From a bacterium (GTDB lineage: Bacteria; Auribacterota; Tritonobacteria; UBA1439), in NCBI GenBank assembly GCA_028716845.1, contig JAQUPF010000001.1, forward strand, positions 55,647-119,646: DNA of 64,000 nucleotides. The letters are read 5' to 3'. The position numbers were made by a program, and so were the translations under genes. The notes beneath the pieces were generated by a model. That model did no database searches. It saw nothing but the letters and a program-made list of their open reading frames with translations, and was not told where the DNA came from. This document shows positions 17,618 through 26,467 of this stretch, piece after piece; the stretch's first letter is position 1, and the number at the start of each line of letters is the position of its first letter.

Positions 17618-20600
17618 GTGAGCCTACCGGAGTTCGGCGTTCGCAGGCCGGTCACGAACCTGATGATCTTCCTGGGGATCATCGTGATCGCCCTCTACTC
17701 GATGTCGAGACTCGGCGTCGACCTGATGCCCGAGATCGAGCCCCCCGCCATCACCGTCATCTCCGTCTATCCCGGCGCCAATCCCCAGGACGTCGAGACG
17801 AAGGTGACGGAGCCGCTCGAGAACCAGCTCGCGACCACCCCCGGGATCGACAGGATGACGGCCCGCTGCATCGAGGGCATCTCCCTCATCACCCTGCGGT
17901 TCTACTGGGGGACCAACCTCGACGAGGCCACCAACGACATCCGCGACCGGATCGACCGCGCCAAGCGGTTCCTCCCCGACATCCCCGACGAGATGGACGA
18001 GCCGTCCATCTTCAAGTTCAACACCGCGATGATCCCCATCCTCTTCGTCGGCTTCAGCGCCGACCGCTCCTACGCCGATCTCCACGACATCATCGACAAG
18101 CGGGTCGTGGACGAGCTGAAGCAGATTCCCGGCGTCGGGACGGTCCAGCTCCAGGGGGGCCTCCAGCGGCAGATCAACATCTGGATCGACCGGAGGCGCC
18201 TCGAGGCGTACGGCTTCTCCATCCTCGACATCGAGGACACCCTGGCGAAGGAGAACTTCACCCAACCGGCGGGGAACATCAAGTACGGCCTCACCGACTA
18301 CCTGGTGCGGGTCCCTGGGGAGTTTGCGACGCCCGCGGAAATCAACAGCGTCATCCTCGGACTGCGGAAAGGGACCCTGATCTACCTGAAGGACGTCGCG
18401 CGCGTCGAGGACGGCTTCAAGGAGGTAACGAGCGACGTCCGCGTCAACCGCAATCCCGGGCTGATGATGGTCATCCAGAAGCAGATCGGAACCAACAGCG
18501 TGCAGGTCAGCGAGCGGGTCAAGCGGCGGCTCGCGGACCTGACGCGGAACCTCCCCGCCGACGTGCGGACCACCGTCATCATGGACAACTCGGAGGACAT
18601 CATCAACTCCCTCAACTCCCTCAAAAGAACCGTCCTGATGGGAGGGCTCTTCGTCATCGTCGTGGTCTGGTTCTTCCTCCGGCGTTTCATCTCCAGTCTC
18701 ATCGTCGCCCTCACGATCCCGTTCTCACTCCTCATCGCCTTCATCTACCTGTTCCTGACGGGCCGGACGATCAACATCGTGAGCCTCTCCTCCCTCACCA
18801 TCGCCATCGGGATGGTGGTGGACAACGCCATCGTGATCGTGGACAACATCTCCCGCCACATGGAGCGAGGGCGGCGGCCGCAGGAGGCGTCGATCTTCGG
18901 GAGCAGCGAGATGTTCCTCGCCGTGGCCGCGTCGACCGCCACAACCCTGATGGTCTTCCTCCCGATGCTCTTCATCTCGGGGCTCGTCGGGATATGGTTC
19001 GGCGAGCTCGCCGTCACGATCACGGTGGTGCTCATTGCCTCGCTCTTCACGGCCACGACGTTCAGCCCGATGCTCTGCTCGAGGCTGATGCGCGCCCGGT
19101 CGCGGCCCCCGGCCCCCGGCCCCCGGCCGGACGAGACCACCGCGGGCCACGGACCGCCGAGCGTGGATGACCGCCCGCCGGCGGAGGGGCGGTTCCTGGG
19201 CCGGTTCCACGACATGTCGGAGCGGTGGTTCACCTCATGGGAGGCCCGTTACTCGGGGGCGCTCGCGTGGTGCCTGTCGCATCGGAAGACCACCCTTCTC
19301 GTCTTCACGGGCGCCTTCCTCGCCTGCCTCCTCCTCATCCCGCTCGTCGGCTACGAGTTCGCCCCCGAGGCCGACGAGGCGACCGTCCGCGCAACGCTCC
19401 AGCTCCCGCTCGGCACGCGCATCGAGGAGACGGTGAAGGTGGGGCGGCGGGTCGAGGAGATTTTTCACGAGCAGGTCCCCGAGCTCCGCAACGTCTTCGT
19501 CCGGAGCGGCCTCGCCTCCGACATCGGCGCGATCTTCGGCGATGTCTCCGGCTCGCACGTCATCTCGGTGGGGGCGAAGGTCGTGCCGAAGACGGAGCGG
19601 AGGCGCCCCATCCAGGAGATCGCCAACGCCGTCCGCTCGGAGGTGGAGAGGATCCCGGGGATCGTGAAGACGAACTTCACGATCGGCAGCCCGATCGGGG
19701 CCGCCATCTCCGGCATGGGGGGGAAGGAGATTCAGGTCGAGGTGATCGGCCACTCGCTCGAGGACACCGGCGCCGTCGCGGAGCGGATCAGGGAGGTCAT
19801 GGAGAAGGTGCCGGGGGCGGTGGACATCAGCATCTCGCGCCAGCTCACGCGCCCCGAGCTCCGGATCGAGGTGAACCGCGAGCGAGCCTCCGCCCTCGGC
19901 CTCAACATGCGCACGGTCGCCGACACCATCAAGTCCTACGTCGAGGGATCGTCCGCCACGCGGTACCGGGAGGCGGGCGACACCTACGACATCCACGTGC
20001 GCCTCGACGAGCCATCCCGTTCGAGACGGGAGGACGTCGAGAGCTTCGTCGTCGTGTCGCCCTTCACGCAGCGACAGATCAAGCTCGCGAGCATCGCGCG
20101 GATCTACGAGACGGTCGGCCCCCTGGAAATCGAGCGGAAGAACCGCGAGCGTGTCCTGCGGGTGGAATGCAACACCTTCAGGCGCTCCACGGGGAAGGTG
20201 AGCGACGACATCAGGGCGGGGATGGCGAATATCACCCTCCCCGCGGGCGTCTCCCTCAACTTCGGCGGCCAGGCAGAGGAGCAGTCCGAGGCGTTCCTGG
20301 ATCTCACCGCCCTCCTCGTCCTGGGCGTCCTCCTCGTCTACATGGTCATGGCGGCGCAATTCGAATCGCTGCTGGACCCGTTCGTCGTCATGTTCGCGGT
20401 CCCGTTCACCTTCACCGGCGCCATTCTCGCCTTCGTCCTGACCGGCACGTACCTGAACATCATGTCGTTCCTCGCGCTCGTGATGCTCACGGGGATCGTG
20501 GTGAACAACGCCATCGTCCTCGTCAGCTACATCAACATCCTGCGGGCCCGGGGGCTGTCCCTCAGCGACGCCATCACGAACGCGGGGAAGGACCGCCTCC

Positions 20601-20872
20601 GCCCCGTCCTCAGCACGACCTTCACCACGCTCGCGGGGCTCCTCCCCCTCGCCATCTCGCGGGGGGAGGGTTCCGAGCACTGGCAGCCGCTCGGCATCAC
20701 GATGATCGGCGGGCTCACAGTCTCCACCTTCGTCACGATGCTCTTCGTCCCGACGCTCTACTCGGTCTTCGAGTCCCACCTGAAGAGGCGGGAGGAGAAG
20801 AGGAAGCGGCGAGCGCCGTGCCCCGTGGCGGGAGAGGTGACACGCGAAAGAGAGGGGGATTCCGCGGGATGA
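17618..20872 (+). CDS. RND efflux transporter, HAE1/AcrB-like
   Basis: A 1084-aa proton-driven inner-membrane pump with 12 helices and two large periplasmic loops. Family text includes VISVYPGANPQDVETKVTEP, the TM4 motif GMVVDNAIVIVDN (one of the two usual Asp residues is Asn) and the second-half GIVVNNAIVLVSY. A Pro-rich cytoplasmic linker (about 490-520) separates the halves. GTG 17618 lies 37 bp after the adaptor. Substrates are likely hydrophobic toxins; the MarR gene upstream suggests inducible expression. The stop overlaps the next start by 4 bp. Confidence 0.92.
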   Translation: MSLPEFGVRRPVTNLMIFLGIIVIALYSMSRLGVDLMPEIEPPAITVISVYPGANPQDVETKVTEPLENQLATTPGIDRMTARCIEGISLITLRFYWGTNLDEATNDIRDRIDRAKRFLPDIPDEMDEPSIFKFNTAMIPILFVGFSADRSYADLHDIIDKRVVDELKQIPGVGTVQLQGGLQRQINIWIDRRRLEAYGFSILDIEDTLAKENFTQPAGNIKYGLTDYLVRVPGEFATPAEINSVILGLRKGTLIYLKDVARVEDGFKEVTSDVRVNRNPGLMMVIQKQIGTNSVQVSERVKRRLADLTRNLPADVRTTVIMDNSEDIINSLNSLKRTVLMGGLFVIVVVWFFLRRFISSLIVALTIPFSLLIAFIYLFLTGRTINIVSLSSLTIAIGMVVDNAIVIVDNISRHMERGRRPQEASIFGSSEMFLAVAASTATTLMVFLPMLFISGLVGIWFGELAVTITVVLIASLFTATTFSPMLCSRLMRARSRPPAPGPRPDETTAGHGPPSVDDRPPAEGRFLGRFHDMSERWFTSWEARYSGALAWCLSHRKTTLLVFTGAFLACLLLIPLVGYEFAPEADEATVRATLQLPLGTRIEETVKVGRRVEEIFHEQVPELRNVFVRSGLASDIGAIFGDVSGSHVISVGAKVVPKTERRRPIQEIANAVRSEVERIPGIVKTNFTIGSPIGAAISGMGGKEIQVEVIGHSLEDTGAVAERIREVMEKVPGAVDISISRQLTRPELRIEVNRERASALGLNMRTVADTIKSYVEGSSATRYREAGDTYDIHVRLDEPSRSRREDVESFVVVSPFTQRQIKLASIARIYETVGPLEIERKNRERVLRVECNTFRRSTGKVSDDIRAGMANITLPAGVSLNFGGQAEEQSEAFLDLTALLVLGVLLVYMVMAAQFESLLDPFVVMFAVPFTFTGAILAFVLTGTYLNIMSFLALVMLTGIVVNNAIVLVSYINILRARGLSLSDAITNAGKDRLRPVLSTTFTTLAGLLPLAISRGEGSEHWQPLGITMIGGLTVSTFVTMLFVPTLYSVFESHLKRREEKRKRRAPCPVAGEVTREREGDSAG

Positions 20873-21159
20873 AAATGGTCATGATCGCCTACAACGAAGC
20901 GGTCGACGAGGAGGTCATGGAAGGCCTGGAGGGCTGCGGCCTCGCGAACTACACCAAGGTGATGGGGGTCTTCGGCAAGGGGACGACCTCTGGGACGCAC
21001 CTGGGGAACGACATCTGGCCGGGGAGGAACAATCTCCTCTTCGTGGCATGCGGGGACGAGGCGGAGGGGCGGCTGCTCTGCTGCGTGCGGGAGCTCCGCA
21101 GGCAGTACGGCGCGGAGGGCGTCAAGTGCTTCTCGTGGGCGCTGGGAGAGGCGACCTGA
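20869..21159 (+). CDS. PII-like small protein linked to RND efflux
   Basis: A 96-aa ferredoxin-like-fold protein (MKMVMIAYNEAVDEEVMEGL start, GTHLGNDIWPGRNNLLFVA middle). I have seen similar small proteins annotated as PII-like next to RND pumps in other anaerobes. Two cysteines are adjacent near residue 73. It overlaps the pump gene by 4 bp (ATGA), so it is translated with it. A trimeric sensor acting on the pump is plausible but unproved. It ends the operon; a strong inverted repeat follows. Confidence 0.75.
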   Translation: MKMVMIAYNEAVDEEVMEGLEGCGLANYTKVMGVFGKGTTSGTHLGNDIWPGRNNLLFVACGDEAEGRLLCCVRELRRQYGAEGVKCFSWALGEAT

Positions 21160-21162
21160 CGT

Positions 21163-21187
21163 CCGACGGCGCCTCTCCCGCCGTCGG
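21163..21187. terminator. Inverted repeat between convergent genes
   Basis: CCGACGGCG (21163-21171) and CGCCGTCGG (21179-21187) form a perfect 9-bp stem with a 7-nt loop, placed 4 nt past one stop codon and before the convergent DUF47 stop. It has no T tract but could end transcription from either side. Confidence 0.6.
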
Positions 21188-21217
21188 GTGACGGCCCACG
21201 GATCGCAAGCGGCCCGC

Positions 21218-21862
21218 CTAGATCGCCTGCTTCGAGATCAGGATCTGGATCAGGTCGCCCACGTTCTCGATGGCGTCGGCGACCTCGGAGATGGTCCGCA
21301 CGAAGTTCGAGAGGATGATCTTGTCGGCCGTCTCGAGCGTCGCCTCCCGGAAGACCCTCCTGATGAGCTTGAACTCGATGGAGTCGGCCTCCTGCTCGCA
21401 GGCGGAGATCGCCTCGAGGAGCTTCGGAGTGCCGTCCATCGCGATCGAGGCCTGGTTGAAGATCCCCATGAGCGGCTCGAGCGTCTCGACCACCTTCCGG
21501 GTGAGCGCCCTGATGTCGGCACGCATGCCGTCGGGGACCTTCGGCAACTCCACGACCATGGTCTGCGTCACGGTCTTGGCGCGGTTGGCAATCTTGTCCA
21601 CGAGCTCGACGATGCCGATGAAGTCCTCCCGGAAGAACGGCAGGAAGGCGCCCTCCGACAGCTTCGCGAGGATCTCCCGGCGGCACTCGTCGGCCTCGTG
21701 CTCCTTCTTGTGGACGTTGTAGGAGCTGACGTCCGCCTCCTCCACGTTGCCGTCGAGGTAGATGCCGATCGTCTTCTCGAACAGGTCGAGGCACTCACGG
21801 ATCCTCCCCAGGTGCTGCCGCATCATCTCCTTGACCTGCTGCTCCTTCTTGTCGAAAAACAT
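21218..21862 (-). CDS. DUF47 (PhoU-like, TIGR00153) protein
   Basis: A 214-aa all-helical protein of the DUF47/PhoU-like group (MFFDKKEQQVKEMMRQHLGR start; HKKEHEADECRREIL and CEQEADSIEFKLIRRVF carry the E-x3-D/E-x2-style metal-binding residues). Relatives sit beside Pit phosphate transporters and may modulate them. No pit gene is near here; the next upstream genes on the other strand are tungstate transporters, so its partner is unclear. ATG 21862 has GGGGAGG 6 nt upstream. Confidence 0.85.
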   Translation of the reverse strand: MFFDKKEQQVKEMMRQHLGRIRECLDLFEKTIGIYLDGNVEEADVSSYNVHKKEHEADECRREILAKLSEGAFLPFFREDFIGIVELVDKIANRAKTVTQTMVVELPKVPDGMRADIRALTRKVVETLEPLMGIFNQASIAMDGTPKLLEAISACEQEADSIEFKLIRRVFREATLETADKIILSNFVRTISEVADAIENVGDLIQILISKQAI

Positions 21863-21980
21863 GCGCCACCTCCCCCTGTATGGAAGATCACCGCGGGCGG
21901 CCCGCGTGCATGACCGCGGCATCGCCCCTCTTCCGCCGTATACTACCACAGCGGGGGCGCGGAAAGAACAGATTTGCGCC

Positions 21981-22010
21981 TTGCGCCCGCCGGCGCCGCT
22001 GCGGTACCAT
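21981..22010 (+). promoter_or_regulatory. Candidate promoter for the tup leader
   Basis: TTGCGC (21981-21986), an 18-nt spacer and TACCAT (22005-22010). This would place the transcript start near 22017 and give a leader of about 180 nt before tupA. A second -10-like TATACT lies at 21939-21944 without a clear -35. Confidence 0.4.
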
Positions 22011-22024
22011 CCGTCGGCTGCTCG

Positions 22025-22141
22025 ACGAGCCGCTGCCCGCTTCGGGAGGCGCCTCCCATGCGGCGCGGCCGACAGGGTACCGCGGGAAACCGTTGTGCCT
22101 CCCGTGTTCGGAAAGGAGAGCGGCCGCCGCCGGCTCTCCTT
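22025..22141 (+). ncRNA. Structured leader of tupABC, candidate Moco/Tuco riboswitch
   Basis: This gene-free stretch of the 333-bp gap before tupA is dense in stems. GGGAGGCGCCTCCC (22044-22057) is a perfect palindrome inside a GCCGC/GCGGC outer pair. GGTACCGCGG and CCGTTGTGCC (22076-22085, 22090-22099) pair at 9 of 10 positions around a GAAA loop. AAGGAGAGC and GCTCTCCTT (22113-22121, 22133-22141) form a perfect 9-bp stem that would hide the GGAAAGGAG just after the hairpin. From memory, ACAGGGTACC...GAAA...GTGCCTCCCG...GGAAAGGAG resembles the conserved parts of the molybdenum/tungsten cofactor riboswitch. That the next genes import tungstate supports this, but I could not run a covariance search. 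Confidence 0.5.
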
Positions 22142-22195
22142 CCGCCACGCCGCGTCCCCTCCCGCGGGCCCGCGAAACGGGAAAGGAGTCGCGCC

Positions 22196-23017
22196 ATGCG
22201 ACGAATCACCTGTGCGGCGATCTGCGTCCTCTCCATCCTCTGCTCGGCCTGCCGGCCGGCGCCCCCCGGCGGGCGGATACGGCTCGCCACGACGACGAGC
22301 CTCTGCGACACGGGGCTCCTCGACGCCCTCCTCCCCGCCTTCACGGCGGAGACGGGGATCGGCGTGGACGTCCTCTGCGTCGGCACGGGGAAGGCGATCC
22401 GCCTGGCGGAGAACGGCGACGTCGACTGCGTCATCGCGCACAGCCCGGAGGCCGAGGAGCGGTTCCTCGCCTCGGGCCGCGGCGCCGACCGCCGCTTCGT
22501 CATGGAGAACGATTTCGTCATCGTCGGGCCGGCGGACGACCCCGCGGGCGCGGCGGCGGCGGCGGACGCGGCGGCGGCCCTGCGGGCGATCGCGCGCGCG
22601 GGGGCGCCGTTCGTCTCCCGCGGCGACGACTCCGGGACGCACGCGAGGGAGCGGGCGATCCGGGAGGCGGGGGGCGCCCCCGCCGGCGGACCGGCGTACC
22701 TCGAGACGGGCCAGGGGATGGGCGCGACGCTCATCATCGCGGGCGAGAAGCGGGCCTACTGCCTCGCCGACCGCGCGACCCACCGCTCCTTCGCCGAGCG
22801 GACGGGCCTCGTCATCCTCTCGGAGGGCGACCCGGCCCTCGTCAACCGGTACCATGTCATCACCGCGGTCCCCGGCCGCGACCCGCGCGCCCGGGCGGCC
22901 GCCGGGCGGTTCAACGAATGGCTCGCCTCCCCCGCCGCCGGGGACCTGATCGGCCGGTTCCCGGCCGGCGCGGAGCCGCTCTTCCGCCCCGCCGCCGTCG
23001 CCGGCGCGCCGTCATGA
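22196..23017 (+). CDS. tupA: Tungstate ABC transporter, substrate-binding lipoprotein
   Basis: A 273-aa periplasmic binding protein. The signal ends in the lipobox LCSAC (Cys 19), then comes IRLATTTSLCDTGLLDALLP, the anion-binding start of TupA. GDVDCVIAHSPEAEERF, FVSRGDDSGTHARER and GAGQGMGATL-like text (GQGMGATLIIA) complete the family pattern. It captures tungstate (or molybdate) for TupBC. ATG 22196 has AAAGGAG 7 nt upstream and heads an overlapping three-gene operon. Confidence 0.88.
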   Translation: MRRITCAAICVLSILCSACRPAPPGGRIRLATTTSLCDTGLLDALLPAFTAETGIGVDVLCVGTGKAIRLAENGDVDCVIAHSPEAEERFLASGRGADRRFVMENDFVIVGPADDPAGAAAAADAAAALRAIARAGAPFVSRGDDSGTHARERAIREAGGAPAGGPAYLETGQGMGATLIIAGEKRAYCLADRATHRSFAERTGLVILSEGDPALVNRYHVITAVPGRDPRARAAAGRFNEWLASPAAGDLIGRFPAGAEPLFRPAAVAGAPS

Positions 23018-23712
23018 ACCCCGTCGCCGAGGGCCTGCGGGAGGCGGTCCGGCTCATCGTCGGCCGCGATCCGGAACTGCTCCGGATCACCGCCCTCTCG
23101 CTGCGGGTCTCCGCCGCCGCGACGCTCATCGCCGCGGGCGCCGGGATCCCGCTCGGCTGGCTCGTCGCGACGCGGCGGTTTCCCGGCCGGTGGCTCGTCG
23201 AGAGCGTCCTCAGGACGCTCCTCGCCTTCCCGACCGTCGTCGTCGGCCTCCTCTGCTACTCCCTCCTCCGCCGGGACGGGCCGCTCGGGCCGCTCGACCT
23301 GCTCTTCACGCCGTCCGCAATGGTCATCGGCCAGACGATCCTCGCCCTCCCGATCGCCGCCGCCTTCTCGGCCGCCGCCGTCAGGGGCGTGGACCGGCGC
23401 GCCCGCGAGACGGCGCTCACCCTCGGGGCGACGGCGGGGCAGGCGGCGCGGGCGGTCCTCCGGGAGGGGGGCCCCGCCCTCGCCGCCGCGGCCGCTGCCG
23501 CCTTCGGGCGGGTCTTCGCCGAGGTCGGGGTCTCGATGATGCTCGGCGGGAACATCCGGTTCTACACGCGGAACATCACGACGGCCATCGCCCTCGAGAC
23601 GGGGAGGGGCGAGTTCGCCCTCGCGACCGCCCTCGGCATGATCCTGCTCGCGGTCGCGTTCGCGGTCAACGCCGCCATGCGCGTCGCCGAGCGGAGGGGG
23701 GCCGATGCCTGA
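23014..23712 (+). CDS. tupB: Tungstate ABC transporter, permease
   Basis: A 232-aa inner-membrane permease with five or six helices. The cytoplasmic coupling loop RETALTLGATAGQAARAVLREGGPAL (EAA motif) begins near residue 128. FAEVGVSMMLGGNIR is a usual TupB segment. ATG 23014 overlaps the tupA stop by 4 bp, and the end overlaps tupC by 8 bp. With TupA and TupC it forms the importer for tungsten-dependent oxidoreductases or formate dehydrogenases. Confidence 0.88.
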   Translation: MNPVAEGLREAVRLIVGRDPELLRITALSLRVSAAATLIAAGAGIPLGWLVATRRFPGRWLVESVLRTLLAFPTVVVGLLCYSLLRRDGPLGPLDLLFTPSAMVIGQTILALPIAAAFSAAAVRGVDRRARETALTLGATAGQAARAVLREGGPALAAAAAAAFGRVFAEVGVSMMLGGNIRFYTRNITTAIALETGRGEFALATALGMILLAVAFAVNAAMRVAERRGADA

Positions 23713-24733
23713 CGCGGAACGGGACGCGCCGCTCCTCGGCGCGCGGGGCCTCTCGAAATCGCACGGGGAGTCGTTCACGCTGCGGGTGGACCGGCTCGAC
23801 ATCCGCCCCGGGACCGTCACCGCCGTCCTCGGCCACACCGGCGCCGGGAAGACGACGCTCCTCAGGATCCTCGCGGGCCTCGACGCCCCCGACGCCGGCG
23901 TCGTCCGGATGGACGGCATGAGCCTCTCGCCGGGGAACCCCGCGCCCCTCGCCTGGCGCAGGGCGGTCACGCTCGTCGCGCAGCATCCGTATTTTCTGCG
24001 CGGGACGGTCGGGCGGAACGTGGCGTACGCCCCGGCCGCCCGGGGCGCGCCCCGCGCCGAGCGCGCGCGGATCGCCCGTGAGGCGCTGGCGGCCGTCGGG
24101 ATGGAGAGGCACGGGACCCGGCGGCCGCGCGAGCTCTCCGGCGGGGAGTCGCAGCTCGTGGCGCTCGCGCGGGCGCTCGCGGCGCGGCCGCGCCTCCTCC
24201 TCCTCGACGAGCCGGCGGCGCACCTCGATGCCGGGAACGCCCGCCGGCTGGAGGGGCTCATACGCCGGCTCGCCGGCCCGGGCGGCCCCGCCGTCCTCGT
24301 CGCCACCCACGGCATCGAGCAGGCGTACCGGCTCGCGGACACCGTCCGCTCCCTCGCCGGGGGGCGGCTCATCGACGCGGCGCCGGAGAACGTGTTCCGT
24401 GGGACGGCGGCGAGGCGCGGCGGCCTGGCCGTCATCACGATCGGCGGCGGCCTCCTGGTCGAGGCCGACAGCGTGCGCGAGGGAGACGTCACCGTCGCCG
24501 TCGACCCCTCGGCGATCGTCGTCTCGAGGGAAGCGCTCCGCTCGAGCGCCCGGAACTCCTTCCCCGGCACGCTCCTGGCGGCGGCCGCCCGCGGCGGGGT
24601 CGTCCGCCTCGAGGTGGACGCGGGGGTCGTCTTCTCCGTCCTCGTGACCGCGCAATCGTACCGGGAGCTCTCCCTCCAGCCGGGCGAGACCGTCCGGCTG
24701 ACCTTCAAGACGACCGCCGTCAGGGTCTTTTAA
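23705..24733 (+). CDS. tupC: Tungstate ABC transporter, ATP-binding protein with MOP/TOBE tail
   Basis: A 342-aa ATPase. Walker A GHTGAGKTT (about 43-51), Q-loop near VAQHPYFL, signature LSGGESQ, Walker B LLLLDEP and H-loop VATHG are all present. The part after residue about 270 (ARNSFPGTLLAAAARG, EVDAGVVFSVLVTAQSYREL) looks like a molybdate/tungstate-binding TOBE domain, which may give feedback inhibition. This size is longer than TupC proteins without a tail. Confidence 0.85.
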   Translation: MPDAERDAPLLGARGLSKSHGESFTLRVDRLDIRPGTVTAVLGHTGAGKTTLLRILAGLDAPDAGVVRMDGMSLSPGNPAPLAWRRAVTLVAQHPYFLRGTVGRNVAYAPAARGAPRAERARIAREALAAVGMERHGTRRPRELSGGESQLVALARALAARPRLLLLDEPAAHLDAGNARRLEGLIRRLAGPGGPAVLVATHGIEQAYRLADTVRSLAGGRLIDAAPENVFRGTAARRGGLAVITIGGGLLVEADSVREGDVTVAVDPSAIVVSREALRSSARNSFPGTLLAAAARGGVVRLEVDAGVVFSVLVTAQSYRELSLQPGETVRLTFKTTAVRVF

Positions 24734-24742
24734 GGTATAATG

Positions 24743-24767
24743 CCGTAAGGGCGCCACGCCCTCACGG
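24743..24767 (+). other. Hairpin abutting a ribosome site
   Basis: CCGTAAGGGCG and CGCCCTCACGG (24743-24753, 24757-24767) form an 11-bp stem with one A-C mismatch and a CCA loop. It directly follows a TATAAT (24736-24741) and its 3' end touches the GGGAGGG of the next gene. It may be a weak terminator for tupC or a translational brake; no T run follows. Confidence 0.45.
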
Positions 24768-24776
24768 GAGGGTCCC

Positions 24777-25079
24777 ATGCCGAGGACGATCTACGTCACC
24801 TGTCCCCTCTGCGGGGGGATGCTCGAGGTCCACGCGGAAACCGGGAAGGTCGTGCGCCGGTTCCCGAAGAGGGAATCGGGCGAATCCGGCGACACGCTCA
24901 CCGACGCGCTGAAAGACATCCGGGAGGGGGCCGCCAGGCGCGAGGAGAAGTTCCGGGAGGCGCAGGAGAAGGAGCGGGACAAGATCGACCGGCTGGAGAC
25001 CGCCTTCCGCGAGAAGCGGAAGGAGGTCGAGGAATCGGGCGACACGAGCCGACCGCTGCGGCCGATCGACATGGAGTGA
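24777..25079 (+). CDS. Small CxxC protein with a helical tail
   Basis: A 100-aa protein: YVTCPLCGGMLEVH at residues 6-19 (one CxxC knuckle) followed by a highly charged helix (about 40-90) rich in Glu, Lys and Arg that could form a coiled coil. ATG 24777 follows GGGAGGG by 4 nt. A lone CxxC could bind metal as a dimer. I recognise no named family. It overlaps the following gene's alternative GTG start by 3 bp. Confidence 0.65.
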   Translation: MPRTIYVTCPLCGGMLEVHAETGKVVRRFPKRESGESGDTLTDALKDIREGAARREEKFREAQEKERDKIDRLETAFREKRKEVEESGDTSRPLRPIDME

Positions 25080-25102
25080 CCGGCCCGGGGAGGCCGCACC
25101 GC

Positions 25103-26467
25103 ATGGCCATGAACGGACGCGCGCCGGCGCTCCTGGTGTTTGCCGTCGCCGCCCTGCTGCTCGCCTCGTTCGTCGCGATGTCCGCCCGCGTCGTCTCCTC
25201 GGGGCGCGCCGCCAGGATGGTCCACCGGGACACGATCGTCCACGGCGACGGGGCGCGCCTCTACGCCCACCTCCGCTCCGCCTGGTTCGACGGCGACCTC
25301 GACACGAGGAACGAGCTCGAGCACTACTTCAACTACCCGGGCAGCCGCAACCCCGTCCCCATCATCCCCACCGCGACCGGCTACGCCTGGAACCACACCC
25401 CCGTCGGGTGCGCCGTGCTCTGGCTCCCCTTCTTCCTCGCCGGGCACCTCGCCGCCCGCCTCGGCGGCCTTCCCGCCGACGGCTACTCCGCCCCGTACGC
25501 GCTCGCCGTCGCCGTCGGGACGCACGTCTACTGCCTCCTCGGCGTCCTCCTCCTTCTCTCCCTCTGCCGCCGCTACTTTGCCGCGGCCGACGCGCTCGCG
25601 GCCGTCCTCACCGTCTGGCTCGCCTCGTTCCTCCCCGCCTACCTCTTCCTCTACCCGTCGATGTCCCATGTCCCGTCGTTCTTCTCGGTCGCCCTCTTCA
25701 TCCGGCTCTGGCTCGACGCGCGGGACCGCGAGGGGACGTCCCGGTGGGCGCTCCTCGGCCTCGCCGGGGGCGTGATGGCGCTCGTCCGGACGCAGAACGT
25801 CATCTTCTTCTGCGTCCCCCTCGTCGGCCTGGCGGAGAAGCGCACCCGGGAGGCCGGCCGCCTCCGCGGGCCGCTCGCCATGGCCGGCTGCGCCCTCCTC
25901 GCCTTCCTCCCGCAGATGTACGCGTGGCGGGCGGCGCACGGCGCCTGGCTGACGATCCCGCAGGGGGCCGGCTTCCTCCATCCGTTCAGGCCGGCCGTCC
26001 TCCAGGTCCTCTTCTCCCCGCGCCACGGCCTCTTCAGCTGGACCCCCGCCCTGCTCCTCGGCGCGGCGGGGATCCCGGCGTTCATCCGGCGGGACCGGCT
26101 CCTCGGCGCGTCGCTCCTCCTCGCCCTCCTCATGCAGACGTACCTGAACGCGATCGTGGACGACTGGTGGGCCGGGACCGGGTTCGGCGCCCGCCGGTTC
26201 GACAACTGCCTCCCCCTCTTCGCCCTCGGGGCGGCCGCCTCCTACGCCCGGGTGCGCGCGAGGGCGGGGCGGGCGGCGGCCGCGGGCCTCGCCGCGGCGC
26301 TCATCGCCTGGAACGGCCTCTTCCTCTGCCAGTACGCGCTCAACTGGGTGAGCCACGAGGAGGCGATCGACATGGGGAGGATGGCCCGCGACCAGTTCCG
26401 GATGGCCGCGACGATCGCCGGGAAGGCGCTCGATGCGGCGCGCGGCCGCCCCCGACGGAACCCCTAG
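25103..26467 (+). CDS. Polytopic membrane protein, GT39/ArnT-like
   Basis: A 454-aa protein with about 10 hydrophobic helices. Early in the first extracytoplasmic loop an acid-containing stretch (HGDGARLYAHLRSAWFDGDLD) resembles the catalytic loop of lipid-linked-sugar glycosyltransferases (GT39/PMT/ArnT). Segments FLYPSMSHVPSFFSVALF and WWAGTGFGARRFDNCLPLF support that relation. Likely role: sugar transfer from a polyprenyl carrier to a lipid or protein outside the membrane. ATG 25103 has GGGGAGG 9 nt upstream; GTG 25076 and ATG 25109 are alternatives. Its TAG stop shares CTAG with the convergent transporter stop. Confidence 0.65.
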   Translation: MAMNGRAPALLVFAVAALLLASFVAMSARVVSSGRAARMVHRDTIVHGDGARLYAHLRSAWFDGDLDTRNELEHYFNYPGSRNPVPIIPTATGYAWNHTPVGCAVLWLPFFLAGHLAARLGGLPADGYSAPYALAVAVGTHVYCLLGVLLLLSLCRRYFAAADALAAVLTVWLASFLPAYLFLYPSMSHVPSFFSVALFIRLWLDARDREGTSRWALLGLAGGVMALVRTQNVIFFCVPLVGLAEKRTREAGRLRGPLAMAGCALLAFLPQMYAWRAAHGAWLTIPQGAGFLHPFRPAVLQVLFSPRHGLFSWTPALLLGAAGIPAFIRRDRLLGASLLLALLMQTYLNAIVDDWWAGTGFGARRFDNCLPLFALGAAASYARVRARAGRAAAAGLAAALIAWNGLFLCQYALNWVSHEEAIDMGRMARDQFRMAATIAGKALDAARGRPRRNP

